Positions 33,151 through 44,131 of a stretch of DNA of 64,000 nt are shown here, in pieces (positions within the stretch are counted from its first letter, which is position 1; each line of letters starts with the position of its first letter). Source of the stretch: Brienomyrus brachyistius (taxonomy: Eukaryota > Chordata > Actinopteri > Osteoglossiformes > Mormyridae). The stretch is taken from assembly GCF_023856365.1 (NCBI RefSeq), contig NC_064538.1, positions 2,993,832 through 3,057,831 on the forward strand, written 5' to 3'. Below the pieces are notes generated by a model that did not search any database, had not been told where the DNA came from, and saw only the letters and a program-made list of their open reading frames with translations. A program made the translations under genes and the position numbers.

Positions 33151-33916
33151 GCGGCGACTTCCATCAGGCTGCTTAAGCAAATGTAGCCGCCATTCGGGAT
33201 GCGATTTCCTCTGACAATGGAATAGGGAGGGGAAAATTGAAAGTATTTCAAGACAATCTCTGGCCCTTGCTGCCTCTGGATTGGTTCTTTTACTTCCATT
33301 TTTGTTTCTGTCCCTCAAATCTACCAAACCGCAGAGATCAGTTCACTAACACCTAATACTTACATATATAGACTATCCATTCCAGCTCAGTGTTAACGTT
33401 TTATGTCTGGCTGTGTGTGCCTGCCCTGCAGTGTCCTGCTCCGATGACCCATTCCTTGTTCCCTGGCCTTCCTCAGATGTCAGTAACACATGGTCATACA
33501 TGCACTCCATGACCATTACTGGATAAACAGTCATAGTAGATGCTATTGCCCTGTAGTCGACGAGACCCCGCATGATGATTACAGTTCAGTGATGCTCTAC
33601 TGAACATTCTTCCAGCCGTGCTCTAGGTGCACAGTACCCAACACTAGAAAAACATTTTTAAAAACTGCATAGTTTGACTTCAAGTCTCAGCAGATTTTCA
33701 GCACAACTAGACACAGTGACACTAGATACGACCCGGATCCAGCCCACAAACCACAGTCATTCTCAGGTTTCTCCTTCATTTTGCTGTATTCATCTCCATT
33801 CATGCAGCTGGGTGTTTTTCAGTAATTCAGGATCCTTCTGGGATTCAAACCAGTAATTTTACATAAAATCAAATATCAATTATCAGCTTCTACATTAAAC
33901 CTTATTCTGCTGAATT
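33151..33916. other. Unique sequence, no gene seen
   Basis: Nothing recognised. Confidence 0.5.
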
Positions 33917-34030
33917 CCCCCCCCCCCCCCCCCCATCTTAAAATGTCAACATACATATGGCACATTATCTATAGTTACCCATCCATCCATCCATCCATCT
34001 TCCAACCTTTATTTTCCAAAACGTTTGACA
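33917..34030 (-). repeat. C18 run and SINE tail stub
   Basis: C18 at 33917-33934. At 33979-34025 several ATCC units followed by CTTCCAACC and CCAAAACG look like the tail end of a long SINE on the minus strand without its body. Confidence 0.5.
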
Positions 34031-34497
34031 CAAAGTGGCCAATGAGTTGTGCTGTCTTCTCCCACCACATCGCTAGTCCAGCTTCAGTGACAGAATGAAC
34101 ACATGCTGGTCAGACCCTGTTAGCATCACCAAGTGCACATCTGAACGACAGCTCAGCGACTAACAACCTGTGCAAACAGAATGGCTTTGATGTGATAAAG
34201 AGAAAAACTGAAGTAAAAAAATCGATAGTGAGATTCAAATAAGTTAGGAGATTGTCAAGTGCTTCAGTATACTGTGTACACCAAAGGATCTGATCATTAT
34301 CAGGAAATGTGTCCAGTTCTGTTCCTTCCACGTCTGCAGGCCACCCCAGTTTGCTGACCACCTCCACAAGATGTAATTTAAGTTATATCGTATGGCTACT
34401 GCGTTTGATCCACGAGTACAAAGTGTACCACAGATTAACAAATACAGCATTCACCTATCTCAGTGCAATGACAACTTGTCCGGTTTTTCATTCTAGG
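34031..34497. other. Unique sequence
   Basis: Nothing recognised. Confidence 0.45.
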
Positions 34498-34511
34498 CCA
34501 CCAGAGGGCAG
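34498..34511 (+). promoter_or_regulatory. CTCF consensus match
   Basis: CCACCAGAGGGCAG fits every position of the core consensus CCASYAGRGGGCRS. It stands at the left border of the long unique AT-rich block that follows. Confidence 0.5.
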
Positions 34512-34539
34512 TAAAGTCCTACTGATTGTGAGATGAAAT

Positions 34540-36200
34540 TCTAAGACGTCTTCAGATTGTTCGAATTCATTTGATTGGGCGGCGAAGTTTCAGGACTCAT
34601 TTGGTATATTAATTAAAAGAAGGATATTAATTGTATATTCAAACTGCTAGTCTGCCAAGTCGATTTGAATTTTAATATACTGAAACTGTTTCATTTAAAG
34701 CTAATTTTGGCAGAATATCGTGCTGTTGGCAAAACAATGATCTTATAACAATCTGTTAAATTGGCAGCACATGGAATATAACGGCGTGCTATTTTAAATA
34801 TAATTAAGAGCGGGTTTTGCCATATAGGCTATTGAAATTAACGGAAAGGTGCGTTTCCTGTAGAAGGTCAACTTTAATTGCTGAACAAAATACTCAGCGG
34901 AAGCTACGGCGCTACATTCCAACGTAAATCCCAAAGTAGATGTCAACAGATTTAATAAACAGGCGCGTGTCCAAATTTATTCACCAGTCTATATTCTTTA
35001 GCGCTTGTATAATTTTATATTTGTGTTTCTCAGAAGAGACCAATGAAACAACGGATTAAGCAAAGATTTGGAGTGCCGCAGTCAACCCATTTTCCCTGTG
35101 CATGTTTGCAAATCCACGGGGCAATAATGATTACAGAAATATGCAACTGAGATCTCGGAGCTTGCCACACAGTGGTAGAACAACTATTTTCTCTAAACAA
35201 GCGTCTATTTATTTTTAAAATTCTTTATATAAGGAGCTTATGGTGAGCATATATGATCATGCGACGGGATGCTTATTAAGCGTGCTTGTAAACCAGGTAA
35301 CCTCATAAGAATAGGGATTAGGCTCGGAAACACTGACAATGCAAATTCACTCACCGAGGCATCCGTGCGACGCGGCAAAACTTAAATCAGGCGTGGCGAG
35401 CGCATCCCCCTAAACATCCAACTTTCCTTTCTGTCGCCCTTTTGTTGTTGTAATGCAGGAAGAACCTGCTCCAAAAGCAAGGGGAGAATAAACAAAAGCC
35501 TCTTAAGGAGTAATTGCTTTTTCGGGCGCTTTTCTCTCCCGTTACTATTGTAGCCTTTTTATGACTAATTCTGATGTTCAAACGCGGCCGATGAGAATCC
35601 CTTTGTATCCGCGCTCGCTGCGCGTTATTCTGTAAGGATGAGATTGTTCGACCGTGCAAACCGGCGCGGCTCCGACAGACGCGTTTGCATTTGCCAACCA
35701 CCCTTTTTAGCAGCATTTATTAACATTCTATCTACTCTGTCTGTGCTGAGAGCTAAATGGAGAAAAGACTAAACACCATTATCTTAATAGACTTTAAAAC
35801 ACAACGAGCTGTAGAACTGTATTGGCAGGAGCGGAAGTCGAGCTTATTATACATTATAGGCCTATTATTCAATATTTAGAAACCTCGAGGTAAAGTTAAT
35901 AATTATTTATACGAAACTTGACATAAAATTTTGTAATGATGCTTTGGAATCATTACGGAATGCTTTGATGTAAATGCAGGAGCCTAATTGTTAAACATCA
36001 TTTGAGAAAGATTTTTTTATGTCAACGACTACATTTTCTTGTTGAATAAAAGTCTCACAATTAAAACGCTGTCATCAGAAACCCATAAGCTGGAAAATCC
36101 ATGGGATTTTACCAGGTAAACGCGCGCACGGACGCTCGGTGGCTCATTTTAAGGCACCATCAGCACTAACAATATAAAGAGTTAATAAGTGTGTCCTACC
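34540..36200. other. Long unique AT-rich block, possible conserved regulatory region
   Basis: About 1.6 kb without any microsatellite, homopolymer over 9 or SINE. Motif-rich: GGTATATTAATTAAAAG, GGATATTAATTGTATATTC, GCTAATTTTGGCAG, TTAATTGCTGAAC, CAATAATGATTACAG, AGTAATTGCTTTTTC. The 35380-35720 part has CpG (AACGCGGCCGATGAG, GCGCTCGCTGCGCG). Repeat-free islands of this size in a repeat-dense window suggest purifying selection, but that is inference. Confidence 0.3.
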
Positions 36201-36857
36201 TGCCGATTCACCTACAATGTGTTTATAATACGACAGCATGTCATCCAGCTGTGTGTCCCACCAACAATATATACTTTAGTTAAAAGAAAGACTTCAGACC
36301 GACACATGCACAGATGTGCAAAGAAGGCATCAGATTCTGCTACTGTGCTTCTGATTATTATCTACGTCACTCTTGTTCACTATTTTTTTTCCGATATTAT
36401 TTTAAGGTGTTTAGGTTGTGTTACATTATCAGCAGTGCGACTATGGTTAACCCGGTATGTCAGTAAACTAATGTTACCCCGGGCAAAAGCACCTTTTGAT
36501 CTTCCGCTGGCTGTGTTACCATGTTTGCCTCTGTGTGGGATCTCCTCTACAAGAAGCGAAAGAGCCCGGAGCTGTCCACCAGGGGTCCACAAGGCTGACT
36601 AGCGTCTCCCCCCGGCACCCCTCTCAAGTGACTGGAAAGCGCCTATCTGGCATGCGACAGCCGTCCTCGCAAACGCGAGGGCTTTCCTGGACTTTAACCC
36701 CTGGGTATTCTCCGAGGCACTCTGTGTCTTTTAAAGTAGTCCATAGGCTGAATAAGTCACAACATTAGACAAATTCTTGTTCGTCACACGAGTAATCCTG
36801 TTACAAACAGTGTGAATAGGGAATGGGGCGACGTGTATTCTTGAATTGAAAAATAGG
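36201..36857. other. Unique sequence, no gene seen
   Basis: A 137-codon plus-strand frame at 36189-36602 has no domain I know. Confidence 0.45.
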
Positions 36858-36892
36858 CTCCGGTTTCACTCCGGTTTCACTCCAGTTTCACT
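36858..36892. repeat. 11-bp tandem triplication
   Basis: CTCCGGTTTCA, CTCCGGTTTCA, CTCCAGTTTCA in exact register. Confidence 0.85.
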
Positions 36893-37924
36893 ATGATACA
36901 CACCACAACAAAATGCGCCCTGATCGTTTCGTAGAGAATGAGTATTCATTAATATATCTTACTAATAATGCATTTAATATTTAAACTGGTTCAAATGCAT
37001 ATTTTATTTGCACTGGTGCACTGTAGATCAAATTTAATTAGTACTGCATTTCTAACACAAGATGTCCTTTTGATTACTTCGAATTACACCGACACTGACC
37101 GTCCCGGATTTGAACTTGAATCCATATTTGACTGTTTGTTTATGACACCAATCTAGTCCTCTTGTCCTTGTTTTTACCCGAGTTCTTCAGTCTACTTTAG
37201 ACACCGATGCGTCTTGTGGTTCATGTCAGGTTTGGCTGTCCCTAGAAAATGAACTTTACTGCACCATGCACAGGCTGGCGTCGGTCCCATTTTATCGCAA
37301 TTCAATGCGGATCTTTCGCGTTTTACAATGACTTTGTAACCTTGCCAAAAATGTACGTTTGTGTAGCAGGCAAGTTAAATAAAAAGACGGGGACGGCATA
37401 CATTCTATCTTTTCCAATCTAAGGGCGCTTGTTCTGGTCCGTCGCACATAATAAAGATAACTGTAATATAAAAACTGTTTAAATTGGGGAATGGCGTGTC
37501 TTTTAAAACTGCCTCAGGAAAATAAATCCATATGTTATTCATATTTTTCTAACCTTTTCCGCATATATGAAAAAGATACAGCGGAGTTGTTTGGGGCATT
37601 AACAGATCATAATATTATGTTTCACATACATACTGGTTTTCGAACGGGAACATCTGCTTGCGAACCCACCCGCTGTTTTCGGTTTTTACCTGTTAATCAT
37701 AGTCTGTCATGCTGGGGGACTCGGACGAAGCGCTGCTCATGTAACCCAACATAGACGAGCAGGAATTCAGTGTAAAGTTAGAGCTTTCGGGGTCTCACCC
37801 AGAGCGTGGAGTCTTTGGCGGGTCCTCTTGGGACTTTTTTATGATACACTGGCAGAGTTATGGGTAATTTTTTTCCGTCTCTTCATGTTCATTTGATCAT
37901 TACAGTAAAGACAGTTATTGGTGG
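36893..37924. other. Unique AT-rich sequence
   Basis: Nothing recognised. Confidence 0.5.
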
Positions 37925-37995
37925 CTAAGTGAGCAGCGTCATGGTCTCACACCTATGGCGTTGGGGTTTTGATCTGGGATTTTGGGCCCCATGAA
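37925..37995 (+). repeat. Possible SINE head remnant
   Basis: AGCGTCATGGTCTCACACCT and GTTGGGGTTTTGATCTGGG recall the head of the long SINE family; strongly diverged. Confidence 0.3.
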
Positions 37996-38043
37996 AGCAT
38001 ATTATATTTGCCCCCCAACCCAGACTAATGCAATTATGTTCCG

Positions 38044-38076
38044 TTTTTTTTTTTTTTTTTTTTTGGGGGGGGGGGG
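38044..38076. repeat. T21 G12 compound homopolymer
   Basis: Twenty-one T directly followed by twelve G. Confidence 0.95.
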
Positions 38077-38289
38077 TCCCTGTCACTCATGTGATATTAT
38101 TTATTTCCAAATGGAAAAAGACATCAATATAATTATACTGAATTCAGCATGTGTAACACATTTCACCATTGTGAAATTTTTGTTCTTCATGAATGCTTGC
38201 TACACTGCTGGAAAGAAATCACCAAAAATCTCTATTAAGGAAACATATTCTTAATTAAATTTCATATTACAATAGCTATATTGAGCCTG
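38077..38289. other. Unique AT-rich sequence
   Basis: Nothing recognised. Confidence 0.4.
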
Positions 38290-38460
38290 TACTGGTATTT
38301 ACATTTTTACTTTCATTTATTTAGCTGCCACTTTTAGCCAAAGCAACTGACTCTTTTTCTTAAAAAACCAGGTCAAACAGTACCTGTAGCTTTTGGGTGT
38401 TAAGGGCCTTGCTCAGGAGCTGCCCCACAGCGACCTTTTGATCACAAGCGCAGCCTGCTA
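38290..38460 (-). repeat. tRNA-derived SINE, tail to B box (minus strand)
   Basis: From the tail side: TTTATTTAGCTGCCACTTTT, AGCCAAAGCAACTGACTC, GGGTGTTAAGGGCCTTGCTC, AGGAGCTGCCCCACAGCGA and CCTTTTGATCACAAGCGCAG. The sequence where the A box should stand runs straight into the 15-bp minisatellite. Confidence 0.7.
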
Positions 38461-39490
38461 AGCCGCAGCCTGCTATCCCATAGCCTGCTAACCCACAGCC
38501 TGCTATCCCGAAGCCTGCTAACCCACAGCCTGCTATCCCATAGCCTGCTAACCCGCAGCCTGCTAACCCACAGCCTGCTATCCCGAAGTCTGCTAACCAT
38601 CAGCCTGCTATCCCACAGCCTGCTAACCCACAGCCTGCTATCCCATAGCCTGCTAACCCACAGCCTGCTAACCCACAGCCTGCTATCCTGCAGCCTGCTA
38701 ACCCACAGCCTGCTAACCTAGAGCCTGCTACCCCAGAGCCTGCTAACCCACAGCCTGCTATCCCGCATCCTGCTAACCCACAGCCTGCTATCCCGTAGTC
38801 TGCTAACCCTCAGTCTGCTATCCCACAGCCTGCTATCCCATAGCCTGCTAACCTAGAGCCTGCTATCCCACAGCCTGCTAACCCACAGCCTGCTATCCCA
38901 CAGCCTGCTAACCCGCAGCCTGCTAGCCCACAGCCTGCTATCCCGCAGCCTGCTATCTCGTAGTCTGCTAACCCTCAGCCTACTATCCCACAGCCTGCTA
39001 TCCCACAGCCTGCTAACCTAGAGCCTGCTATCCCGCAGCCTGCTAACCCGCAGCCTGCTAACCCGCAGCCTGCTAACCCACAGCCTGCTATCCCGCAGCC
39101 TGCTAACCCACAGCCTGCTATCCCGTAGTCTGCTAACCCTCAGCCTGCTAACCCTCAGCCTGCTAACCTAGAGTCTGCTAACCCACAGCCTGCTAACCTA
39201 GAGCCTGCTAACCCACAGCCTGCTATTCCGCAGCCTGCTAGCCCACAGCCTGCTATCCCGCAGCCTGCTAACCCACAGCCTGCTAACCCGCAGCCTGCTA
39301 TCCCGAAGCCTGCTAACCCACAGCCTATCCCACAGCCTGCTAACCCGCAGCCTGCTAGCCCACAGCCTGCTATCCCGCAGCCTGCTAACCCACAGCCTGC
39401 TAACCCGCAGCCTGCTATCCCACAGCCTGCTATCCCGCAGCCTGCTAACCCACAGCCTGCTATCCCGTAGCCTGCTATCCCACAGCCTGA
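38450..39490. repeat. 15-bp minisatellite, about 69 units, with 165-bp higher-order period
   Basis: Units of the type CAGCCTGCTAACCCA and CAGCCTGCTATCCCG repeat in exact 15-bp register for about 1,040 bp; one unit near 39325 is shortened by 3 bp. A marker variant GTAGTCTGCTAACCCTCAG recurs at 38795, 38960 and 39125, that is every 165 bp (11 units), with an ancestor-like GAAGTCTGCTAACC at 38585. Because the unit is five codons long, all frames repeat; on the minus strand it reads (AGCGL/I)n for 112 codons, a by-product. The array begins inside a SINE, apparently seeded by its tRNA-like region. Confidence 0.92.
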
Positions 39491-41589
39491 CACTGCCCCT
39501 GCATGCTGGTGTTCTGTGGGCTTTCCTGCAGAAAAGGAGAGCGGTGTTTTTTTGGCCTAAAACAGACCCTCAATTGAAGGTTGGGAACTGGCTCCCGTTT
39601 TACCTTAACCAGTCTGTCGGCACTGAACCTTGCTGGTGTCTGGATGGGAAACTCAAACAAAAAGGGAAAAAAAGAAAAGCCACAGATGTAGCATCAGTGC
39701 ACATCATCTCCCTGACCTGCTACCCTCACGACCCCCGTGTTCCTAACAGGATGGATCAGGTGAGCCTTGTTGTCCCCCCCCACACAGATTCTCCCCCTTG
39801 GGATTCACTCTCCCCTCTGACACCCCAGATGCTAGAGCAGAAACAAGCGTGCTAGAGAGGCATGACAGGTGCCACGTCCTCCTCACACACCGGCCGGCGC
39901 TTTTCACACGGGTAGCGGTGGGATGCTGTCTTGCACGTCACCTTTCAGCCAGCGCCGGTTAGCAGCTGGTGATGTAATGCACTGTAGGCCCGCCTCCATG
40001 GACATATGGCCACCATCCCTCCATTATGCCCCCCAGTCCTATGCATTTCCCATCCTTTTATGCCACACCCCCTCTGCTGAAATTTACAGCTGTGTTGGCT
40101 TCACGTAGTCTCTTTCCCCCCCCCCCCTCATTTTTTCCCTCTTTCCATCCCCTGTCCGTCTTGCCCCAGTCTGCTCTTTGACCCTCTTACGAGGTTGACG
40201 ATTCACATGGTTCTAGTACGTCAGGCAGAAGAGCAGGTTCTTGTCAAATTCAGGCTAAGTTTACATGGCTCTTCACACTTAATCACCAAGAAAAGACACG
40301 GCGAATTTGATCCGTGTTTGGAAAAACGAAACATCGTCTCCGGCTGGGAATGGTCTTAGCCAATCGAAAGCGCTATTGACACTGAATAATGTAAAATAAT
40401 TCGATAACAGAGAGACAGTGTCTGCATTATTAAGTGTTAGTGTCTTTCGGGAATTTGTTTTATACAGTAGTCTGTAGTGAAATGTTGCTGTTCCACTCAA
40501 ATTCTGTGTAAGTAGTTTTCTAAAATGTATTGTCTAAGTAATATCGTGAGATTGCCCTTTCATTATTAAACTGTGAATGTGTAGGTAAGAGGCACAGTGA
40601 TCGCAATGAACCTTTGGACAAAGATTTCTAGCTGTCCAAGGGCGTGGTACTTTTTTCAAGGTTCTTGACCCGAATTTCTTCCGGAACAGTTCCCTGCAGC
40701 ACTGACATGGTAAAAAAGCCATTTTGTATGAAAGTGACAAGCAAGCAAGCAAAATATAAATGCGTATGTGGCTCTCGTGGTTTTGTATAAAGGTTAAGTT
40801 GAGGACAGACCAGAGTAAGCGATGATAATTGCCAAGGAGTAGGATTTATCATTTTGGAGACACTTGTGGGTAAAGAACAGGGTGTTTAATTCACTTGTAA
40901 AGTTTGGAATCGCCCTCACTTGTACTTACACCGTAGTACTTTCTGGACTCCATACTGCATGATGTCATGGTTCAAACGCAAACTATTCCTGGCTTTGCAG
41001 TGCCTCGTATTTACATTATTAAAAATAATTAATAATATTTTTGTTGCACTGCCACAGGTGTCATATTGAAAGTAAACGATGTGCTTTAAACGCCACGTAT
41101 CGTAACTCCTTCCCCCTTTGTCATGAGATCAGGTAGCCAGTGGTGGATTGACAGGCCTCCATCCATGACCTTTCACAGCTAATGAATATCAGAGGACACT
41201 GAAGAGCCACTGGAGTCAAACCTTAAGTCAGCTGGGACCAAATTGCCTTTGTAGTCGCTGGTTTGGTTAAAGTAGCATCCATTGAAGAAATCCCTACATG
41301 TTATTATAGAAAAGACCGTAATCAGTGCGAATTAGGAGCTATTCGCTAGCCACTACACTTTAATATGAGTGTCCTTGAAAAACTCCCAATCACTGCAATC
41401 AGGGTGGGTTGCGCATGCCGGCCAAATCACAGCATCCCCGACACATTGTGAGATGTAAAGATGCAGACGTGGGGAAAAAAACTGTCTCGTGTGAGCGATT
41501 AGAAATAAAACTCTGGAAGTATAATATGCCAGAAGACAAAAGCAATTAGAGCAATAGGGTGAGAACAATTCAACTGAAAATAATAACAC
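39491..41589. other. Unique sequence, C12 run, no gene seen
   Basis: C12 at 40116-40127. Small frames only. The part 40260-41350 is AT-rich and unremarkable. Confidence 0.5.
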
Positions 41590-41900
41590 TGTGTGCTCTC
41601 CTGTAACTGAGCAAGGCAGAAGTGAAGATTTCCACTGGAGGCTTGCTTTGCTTATAATACGGCAGGTATCTCGCCAAGTTAGACTTTTCAGCGCGTCCTT
41701 CACTCTGGGGTTCGCTACGGCCTGGCAAAGCTCAGCCGAGCCCCGGCAGCCTGCAGTGACGATTCTCCTCTGGCTCATGCTAATATTGCAATTAAGTGGA
41801 TTGTGCAGAATTACATTTTTTGCCTCCACACCTCTTTTTATATCCAGCGAAGCTGCCATGTGACTCAATTTCAAAAGAATCCCCCTTTAGCGAAGACGGG
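41590..41900. other. Unique block, possible regulatory element
   Basis: Repeat-free; includes GGCTCATGCTAATATTGCAA, TTAAGTGGATTGTGC and CTTTTTATATCCAGCG. Texture like a constrained enhancer; unverified. Confidence 0.25.
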
Positions 41901-42299
41901 GTGAAAAAAGAAATGGAACAAACATATGTCAAGAAAATAAAAAAAAGTTGGAATTATGCATCCTGGAGAAGGATAAGGCAGAGGGCCTTTTCATGTCATG
42001 GGTTGTGACTGTTGTGTTTTTGTTACTCAGTTACATACATATGTGCATACATGTCTCAGAACGCGGCCAGACAGATAAAGAAATTAAGTGTTTTTTTATT
42101 CTTTTAACTGTTTCTGTATTTAAAATTTGCACTTGAAAAGATATGGTGATATTCCTCCAATTTCGGATTTTCGGTGCATGGAAGAGAGGGTCTGCTGCCA
42201 GTCGCAGATAAGGCCCATCGCGTGCGATTCACCCGAGCCGACACAGAGCCCCAACAAACACTCCTCTCCTCTTTCTTCTGCATTTTGAAAGAAAGGAAA
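41901..42299. other. Unique sequence
   Basis: Nothing recognised. Confidence 0.4.
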
Positions 42300-42560
42300 C
42301 TAAAAGTATTGAAGCATTTGATTTCTCTGTCTTTAATATTTCAGGCGCCAAAACATCAGAAAGGTGACATTTCTGCAGCGCCGTCGAGATCCAACAGCGG
42401 CCGTGCTGCTCCAGCAATCAATTATTTATGCGTAACATCTCAGCCGGGATGTGAGGAATTAATCACGCCGAGATCGAGCCGCCCCGCTTTGCCCCATTTC
42501 CCATGAAACGGATCCTTGCCATCTGACCACAGGTGGAGAGCGGCTTGACACCACGTGTTT
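42300..42560. other. Unique block, possible regulatory element
   Basis: Includes TTTAATATTTCAGGCGCC, CAGCAATCAATTATTTATGC, GAGGAATTAATCACGCCG and ACCACAGGTGGAG, a mix of TAAT, E-box and GC motifs with no simple repeat. Confidence 0.3.
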
Positions 42561-44117
42561 TTGCAGGGAGGAAACGTTTTGGGAGAAAAAGGACTAAACA
42601 GAAACTTGGAGAGAGAGAACGATGGTGCTTCATCATTGTCTCCTTCCCCCTCTCGGCCTGTTCCGCTTTCTCAGGCAAATTCCCTGCTAGTCTCACCATC
42701 TCTCCCCAGTCCCTGGCGTCGAGCTTCCCGCAGAGAGCTTGGGACAGTAGTGGCCAAATTTTCCTTTTTATGCCTCTCTCATACTCATGAACGTCGATCG
42801 AGCCGAGGTCATTGTGATCAAATTGTTGTGGTGCGGAACAGCAGATCAATTGTGCGTTAGCAGTAAGTCCACCCAGAAAGCATCTCGTACATCTGAGGTT
42901 GTACAAAACCAAAGGAGCAAACCACAAGAGATTCAAAATGAATCGATGAAAGCCATCAAGCGACTATTATACAGTGATGCACACTGAAATGTTTGAAATA
43001 AATCTTAGCTGAGTTAAATGATTTCTTTTTTTTTCCGATCTCTCTTTTATGCTGTGTTTTCAAACACTGGCAAACGAAGAGTTTGCAAACACAGCTGATT
43101 CTTAGCAACGAGAAAGTATTTTCTGATTGTGCAAAAATGTCTGTGATCAGGCTTTCGGTTATTTACAGACCAGCACATGTAGGTCGAGGTTCCGCTTCCA
43201 CAAATACACGGAGGTTGCGGTTTGTGCTCCCTAAAAGATGTAAAGTATCGTCTGTAATCATTCTTTGGCTCATTTGTCTTTGTGAATTATTTATTCCCAC
43301 CTGAAAAAAATGCAACTGCATGCATGTCCAGGTCAGGAAGCAGCCATTGGTAAGTGGCAGATGCGCATCTCAGAATGATCGGCCTCGCGAATCGAGTCAG
43401 CACTGCGAAGATCCCGCAGAGCTCTAAAGAATCTGCCTGATTCAGTTTGTTTAAATTTTAAACGGATATTCTGCCCCTTAAAAAGGGTGAAAATTGATGT
43501 TTCAGCCAATTGTCTGGCAAGCATGCAAGCCCCTCCCCCCCCCCCCCCCCCCGTCCTTCCCATCCCGAGCGGAAAGCACCGGAACGGGCTCCGCGGCCTT
43601 CCCTGGCTTGACGAGCACCCACCACCTACTGCCGTCCCCCCATCCCCAAAATTCAAGAGCAAGGGGGCAGTCTTGGAACTTTGGTGGTAGTGAGGATTGG
43701 CAGGGGAGGGGTCGGTACACATCTGGAGTAGGGTGGTGACGAGTAGGGGTCCCACAGCCTGACTGGCTGGCGTTTGACCCGCATAACAGCAGGTAGCAGG
43801 GTCCCTCGATCGATGCCTCGATCTTTCCCCAACAGAAAGATTTCACTGTGGAAGCCTGTGCTGGAAACTCTGGCAAACTGTTGGAAATATAGCCAACTTA
43901 TTTATCTTAAACATGACAGTGAGACGTCAGTGTTACAGGAGTGTCACTGATTAAGGACCATCACAGCATGTGTGTAATGCCTTAACCTTCTCCTACACCC
44001 TAGGAACTACTTTTAAAGCGATTTTAACAGCTTGGTTTTTTTTTGTTATCGGATAGAATACATATTTTGTTCACCAATAACCAACCAAATATGAAACCTC
44101 TGGAATATTCTACTTTG
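42561..44117. other. Unique sequence with C18 run, no gene seen
   Basis: C18 at 43535-43552 in a GC-rich stretch (43490-43740) that is open on several frames for lack of stops. Confidence 0.5.
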
Positions 44118-44131
44118 CCAACAGAGGGCAC
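44118..44131 (+). promoter_or_regulatory. CTCF-like motif
   Basis: CCAACAGAGGGCAC differs at one position from CCASYAGRGGGCRS. Same orientation as the motifs at 8702 and 34498. Confidence 0.35.

Noticed and set aside
38450..39490. CRISPR-like array
   Set aside because: There are no unique spacers, units are 15 bp and contiguous, and the host is a vertebrate; it is a minisatellite.
39155..39493. 112-codon Gly-Cys-Gly-Leu-Ala repeat frame, keratin- or antifreeze-like at first glance
   Set aside because: It is one frame of the 15-bp minisatellite. All units are near-identical at DNA level and no signal peptide or UTR is seen.
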